Of a stretch of DNA of 7,261 nt, positions 5,497-7,261 are shown piece after piece. The stretch's first letter is position 1. Each line of letters opens with the position of its first letter. The DNA is taken from assembly GCA_010671975.1 (NCBI GenBank), contig JAAHIA010000255.1:1-7261 (forward strand), given 5' to 3'. Below the pieces are notes generated by a model. It saw only the letters and a program-made list of their open reading frames with translations, was not told the DNA's origin and searched no databases. A program made the position numbers and the translations under genes. Source of the stretch: Leptolyngbya sp. SIO4C1 (GTDB taxonomy: Bacteria > Cyanobacteriota > Cyanobacteriia > Phormidesmidales > Phormidesmidaceae).

Positions 5497-5538
5497 ATGA
5501 GTCTGACACCCTCATGCCCAACTCTTGAATAGAGTGTC
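5497..5538 (-). promoter_or_regulatory. Alternative hairpins in the permease mRNA leader
   Basis: ATGAG/CTCAT (5497-5501 with 5511-5515) and ACTCT/AGAGT (5521-5525 with 5531-5535, 5-nt loop) can each form. A third pairing, GACAC (5505-5509) with GTGTC (5534-5538), overlaps the second stem and excludes it. The structures end 16 nt before the AGGAG site. It does not match a purine riboswitch that I recognise. Confidence 0.3.
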
Positions 5539-5574
5539 CTGAAGCGCTGCGATGGGCACCCAAATCACGCCTCT

Positions 5575-5584
5575 TACTTAAGTA
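5575..5584. promoter_or_regulatory. Second ACTTAAGT palindrome
   Basis: TACTTAAGTA is a perfect 10-bp palindrome sharing its central ACTTAAGT with the longer palindrome centred 38 bp to the right. It may be a second, weaker regulator half or simply overlap the -10 region of the permease promoter. Confidence 0.35.
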
Positions 5585-5607
5585 TTTAGAGGAGGTTGCC
5601 GATACTA

Positions 5608-5627
5608 AATGTGACTTAAGTTACATT
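5608..5627. promoter_or_regulatory. CRP/NtcA-type binding site candidate
   Basis: AATGTGACTTAAGTTACATT is a 20-bp palindrome with one mismatched pair (5613/5622). It reads TGTGA-N6-TTACA, one base from the CRP consensus TGTGA-N6-TCACA, and also GTG-N8-TAC, one base from the NtcA consensus GTA-N8-TAC. On the plus strand, 22 nt separate the TAC from TAGGTT (5647-5652), which fits the TAN3T -10 box of class II NtcA promoters. The centre-to-centre distance of 32 bp corresponds to position -41.5. It could serve the porin, the permease, or both. Confidence 0.5.
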
Positions 5628-5646
5628 CCAGTTTTTTCTGCCCTGA

Positions 5647-5652
5647 TAGGTT
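5647..5652 (+). promoter_or_regulatory. Candidate -10 box of the porin promoter
   Basis: TAGGTT fits TAN3T and sits at the class II distance from the palindrome centred at 5617.5. Transcription would start near 5659, leaving a leader of about 31 nt with GAGG (5676-5679) 10 nt before the ATG. Confidence 0.4.
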
Positions 5653-5689
5653 AAATCTCATCTCAGTCTTGGTGTGAGGCATTTTAACA

Positions 5690-7261
5690 ATGAAATTAGG
5701 GGCAGCAGACCCGCAAGCACGTCTTGCAGGTAGGGGTTTCGCGTATCATTTTTTATATCGGCTAGTCGGTGTTGGTGCTGTTTTGCTGGGTCAGGTGGCT
5801 CAGGCGTCTGACAGCCCTGTTGATACAAAACTTCAAACAGATGCAGCTACCGCAGCAAGTGCTGTCACAAGTACCGTAACGAACGCTCAAACCACGGCAG
5901 CTCAAACAGCAGCCGAAGACATAGCCGAGAAAAGTGCGGATAACGCCAGCGAGGCTGAAGTAGCGGCCGAGGCAGCCTCTGAAATTGCCGCCCCCCTTGA
6001 AGTTGCGCAGGTCACTAGCGTTTCTGAGCTTGACGATGTGCGCCCAACCGACTGGGCTTATACCGCACTGACTCGCCTAGTCGAAGAATATGGCTGCATC
6101 GAAGGCTACCCAGACAGCACCTTTCGCGGCAATCGAGCCATCACTCGCTACGAGTTTGCCGCCGGGCTGAATGCCTGCCTAGATGTGGTGGTGCAGCTGA
6201 TTGAGCCAGACGATCCAGAAATAGAAACAATCCGCCGCCTGCAGGAAACGTTTGCCACTGAGCTAGCAGCTGTCCGCGATCGCATTGATAGCCTCGAAGC
6301 CGACGTGGTCGAACTCGAAGCGAATCAGTTCTCAACCACTACCAAGCTATCCGGCACGATCTTTGCTCACCTCGATGGCGCGTTTGCCGATGGCGACGTG
6401 CAGGCAGAAGGCATCAATGTGTTTGCGCCGGCTCGCGACCCGGTGACGCTAGAGCCGGTCATTCGCACCATCACTGAGGATCCCGAGATTACCTTTAGCT
6501 ACCTTACCTGGCTAAATCTCAATACCTCTTTTACAGGTGAAGACCGGCTGACCCTACAGCTGGCGGTAGGCGATGGCACTGCGCCGGCCAATACTTTCGC
6601 ATCGGCCGGCCTGTTTAATACCTTTGGCGTGCCCTTCACGCTGCAGCGCGGCGGCTCGCAGGAAGATTCTGTGATTGTGAGAGAAGTGTTCTACACGTTT
6701 CCGGTGGGGAATAAGCTTTCTGTTACGGTTGGCCCCAAAATTAATTGGTATCGCCATTTTGACAACAACCGCTTTACTTTCTTTCTGACCGGTGCGAACA
6801 GCTATAACTCTAGTGGCGGCACCCAGGTCAACGCCGTTGATCGCGGCGCGGGTGCCGTTGTTCAGTGGGACATTGCCGATCGGCTCGATTTCCGACTGGG
6901 CTATTTGGCGGAAGCTACCGAATTTTTGCCAGGACCGCGCACCTCCAGCGATGCTAGCCGGGGTTTGTTTGGCGGCACCAATACGCTCACGGCTCAGCTT
7001 GGGGTCTATCCGACCGATAATCTTAATTTGAGGTTTCTGTATACCCGCACCCACTTAGCCCCAAACAATGCTGGCTTTGTGGGCGGCGCAATTAGTGAAC
7101 CGATCTATGGCTTTGCCGATGACGGCTTTGGCGGACCGTTGGATACGGCTACTGCCGACACGTTCCTGTTTAATTTTGACTGGCAGCCGCTGAGCTGGCT
7201 GGGGCTATTCGGGCGCTATAGCTATGGCAGCACGGATGTATTTCCAGTCGCCGACAGCTTG
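5690..7261 (+). CDS. SLH-domain outer-membrane porin, iron uptake porin/OprB family (3' partial)
   Basis: The frame from ATG 5690 is open for 524 codons to the window edge. GAGG at 5676-5679 supports the start. Residues 1-39 are a signal peptide: a long n-region, a hydrophobic core LVGVGAVLLG (25-34) and a likely cut after AQA (37-39). Residues 41-109 are an Ala/Thr/Glu-rich linker. The SLH domain follows (about 110-165) with SELDDVRPTDWAY, YGCIEGYPDSTFRG and AITRYEFAAGLNACL, the characteristic cyanobacterial porin version that binds peptidoglycan-linked polysaccharide. Residues 177-212 look like a coiled coil (IRRLQETFATELAAVRDRID). From about 214 on, alternating beta-strands form the barrel. 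Relatives such as Synechocystis Slr1841 and Slr1908 are abundant porins passing inorganic ions including iron. Few C-terminal strands should be missing, since relatives are about 500-600 residues. It is divergent from the nucleobase permease, and a CRP/NtcA-like site lies upstream. Confidence 0.95.
   Translation, partial: MKLGAADPQARLAGRGFAYHFLYRLVGVGAVLLGQVAQASDSPVDTKLQTDAATAASAVTSTVTNAQTTAAQTAAEDIAEKSADNASEAEVAAEAASEIAAPLEVAQVTSVSELDDVRPTDWAYTALTRLVEEYGCIEGYPDSTFRGNRAITRYEFAAGLNACLDVVVQLIEPDDPEIETIRRLQETFATELAAVRDRIDSLEADVVELEANQFSTTTKLSGTIFAHLDGAFADGDVQAEGINVFAPARDPVTLEPVIRTITEDPEITFSYLTWLNLNTSFTGEDRLTLQLAVGDGTAPANTFASAGLFNTFGVPFTLQRGGSQEDSVIVREVFYTFPVGNKLSVTVGPKINWYRHFDNNRFTFFLTGANSYNSSGGTQVNAVDRGAGAVVQWDIADRLDFRLGYLAEATEFLPGPRTSSDASRGLFGGTNTLTAQLGVYPTDNLNLRFLYTRTHLAPNNAGFVGGAISEPIYGFADDGFGGPLDTATADTFLFNFDWQPLSWLGLFGRYSYGSTDVFPVADSL

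Noticed and set aside
5482..5607. Purine riboswitch for the permease
   Set aside because: I could not find the conserved junction and loop-loop elements of the guanine/xanthine classes; only short alternative hairpins are visible.
6141..7054. Minus-strand frames at 6141-6335 and 6554-7054 and a plus frame at 6792-7031
   Set aside because: They overlap the porin, whose frame is continuous from 5690 to the edge and shows signal peptide, SLH domain and barrel.

Overview
The window looks like chromosomal DNA of a cyanobacterium. Five copies of the HIP1 octamer GCGATCGC occur in 7.3 kb. There is an S-layer-homology (SLH) domain porin of the cyanobacterial 'iron uptake porin' (OprB/Som) type, and the CRISPR repeat has a cyanobacterial style. 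Genus cannot be fixed from this sequence.

Layout. Positions 1-60 hold the last codons of an unidentified plus-strand gene. Positions 268-948 are a CRISPR array of ten 35-nt repeats and nine 34-41-nt spacers. Its left-most repeat is decayed in one half. A leader-like block carrying three copies of an AATCTGAGGGGGTC element lies to the right (949 to about 1150). Both facts suggest that the array is transcribed leftwards (minus strand) with its leader at about 950-1200. No recognisable cas gene lies in the window. Positions 1208-1726 hold a plausible promoter, a long hairpin-rich leader and a 73-codon protein gene that I do not recognise. A minus-strand tRNA-Gly(CCC) follows at 1849-1920.

Positions 2107-3705 are a two-gene minus-strand operon: a DJ-1/PfpI (Hsp31-like) protein followed 18 nt later by an NmrA/atypical-SDR NAD(P)-binding protein. 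This is a common pairing associated with electrophile or redox stress. A 354-bp intergenic stretch follows, with a tandem 23-bp repeat and several palindromes. Positions 4060-5469 encode an NCS2 xanthine/uracil-type permease on the minus strand. Divergent from it, a plus-strand SLH-domain outer-membrane porin starts at 5690 and runs open off the right edge. The 220-bp region between them contains a CRP/NtcA-type palindrome, and 22 nt downstream of it, reading toward the porin, sits a TAN3T -10 box.

No new multi-gene system is visible. The most interesting points are the CRISPR array with its patterned leader, a spacer whose translation resembles a phage terminase motif, the structured leader upstream of the small gene, and the candidate CRP/NtcA site between permease and porin.
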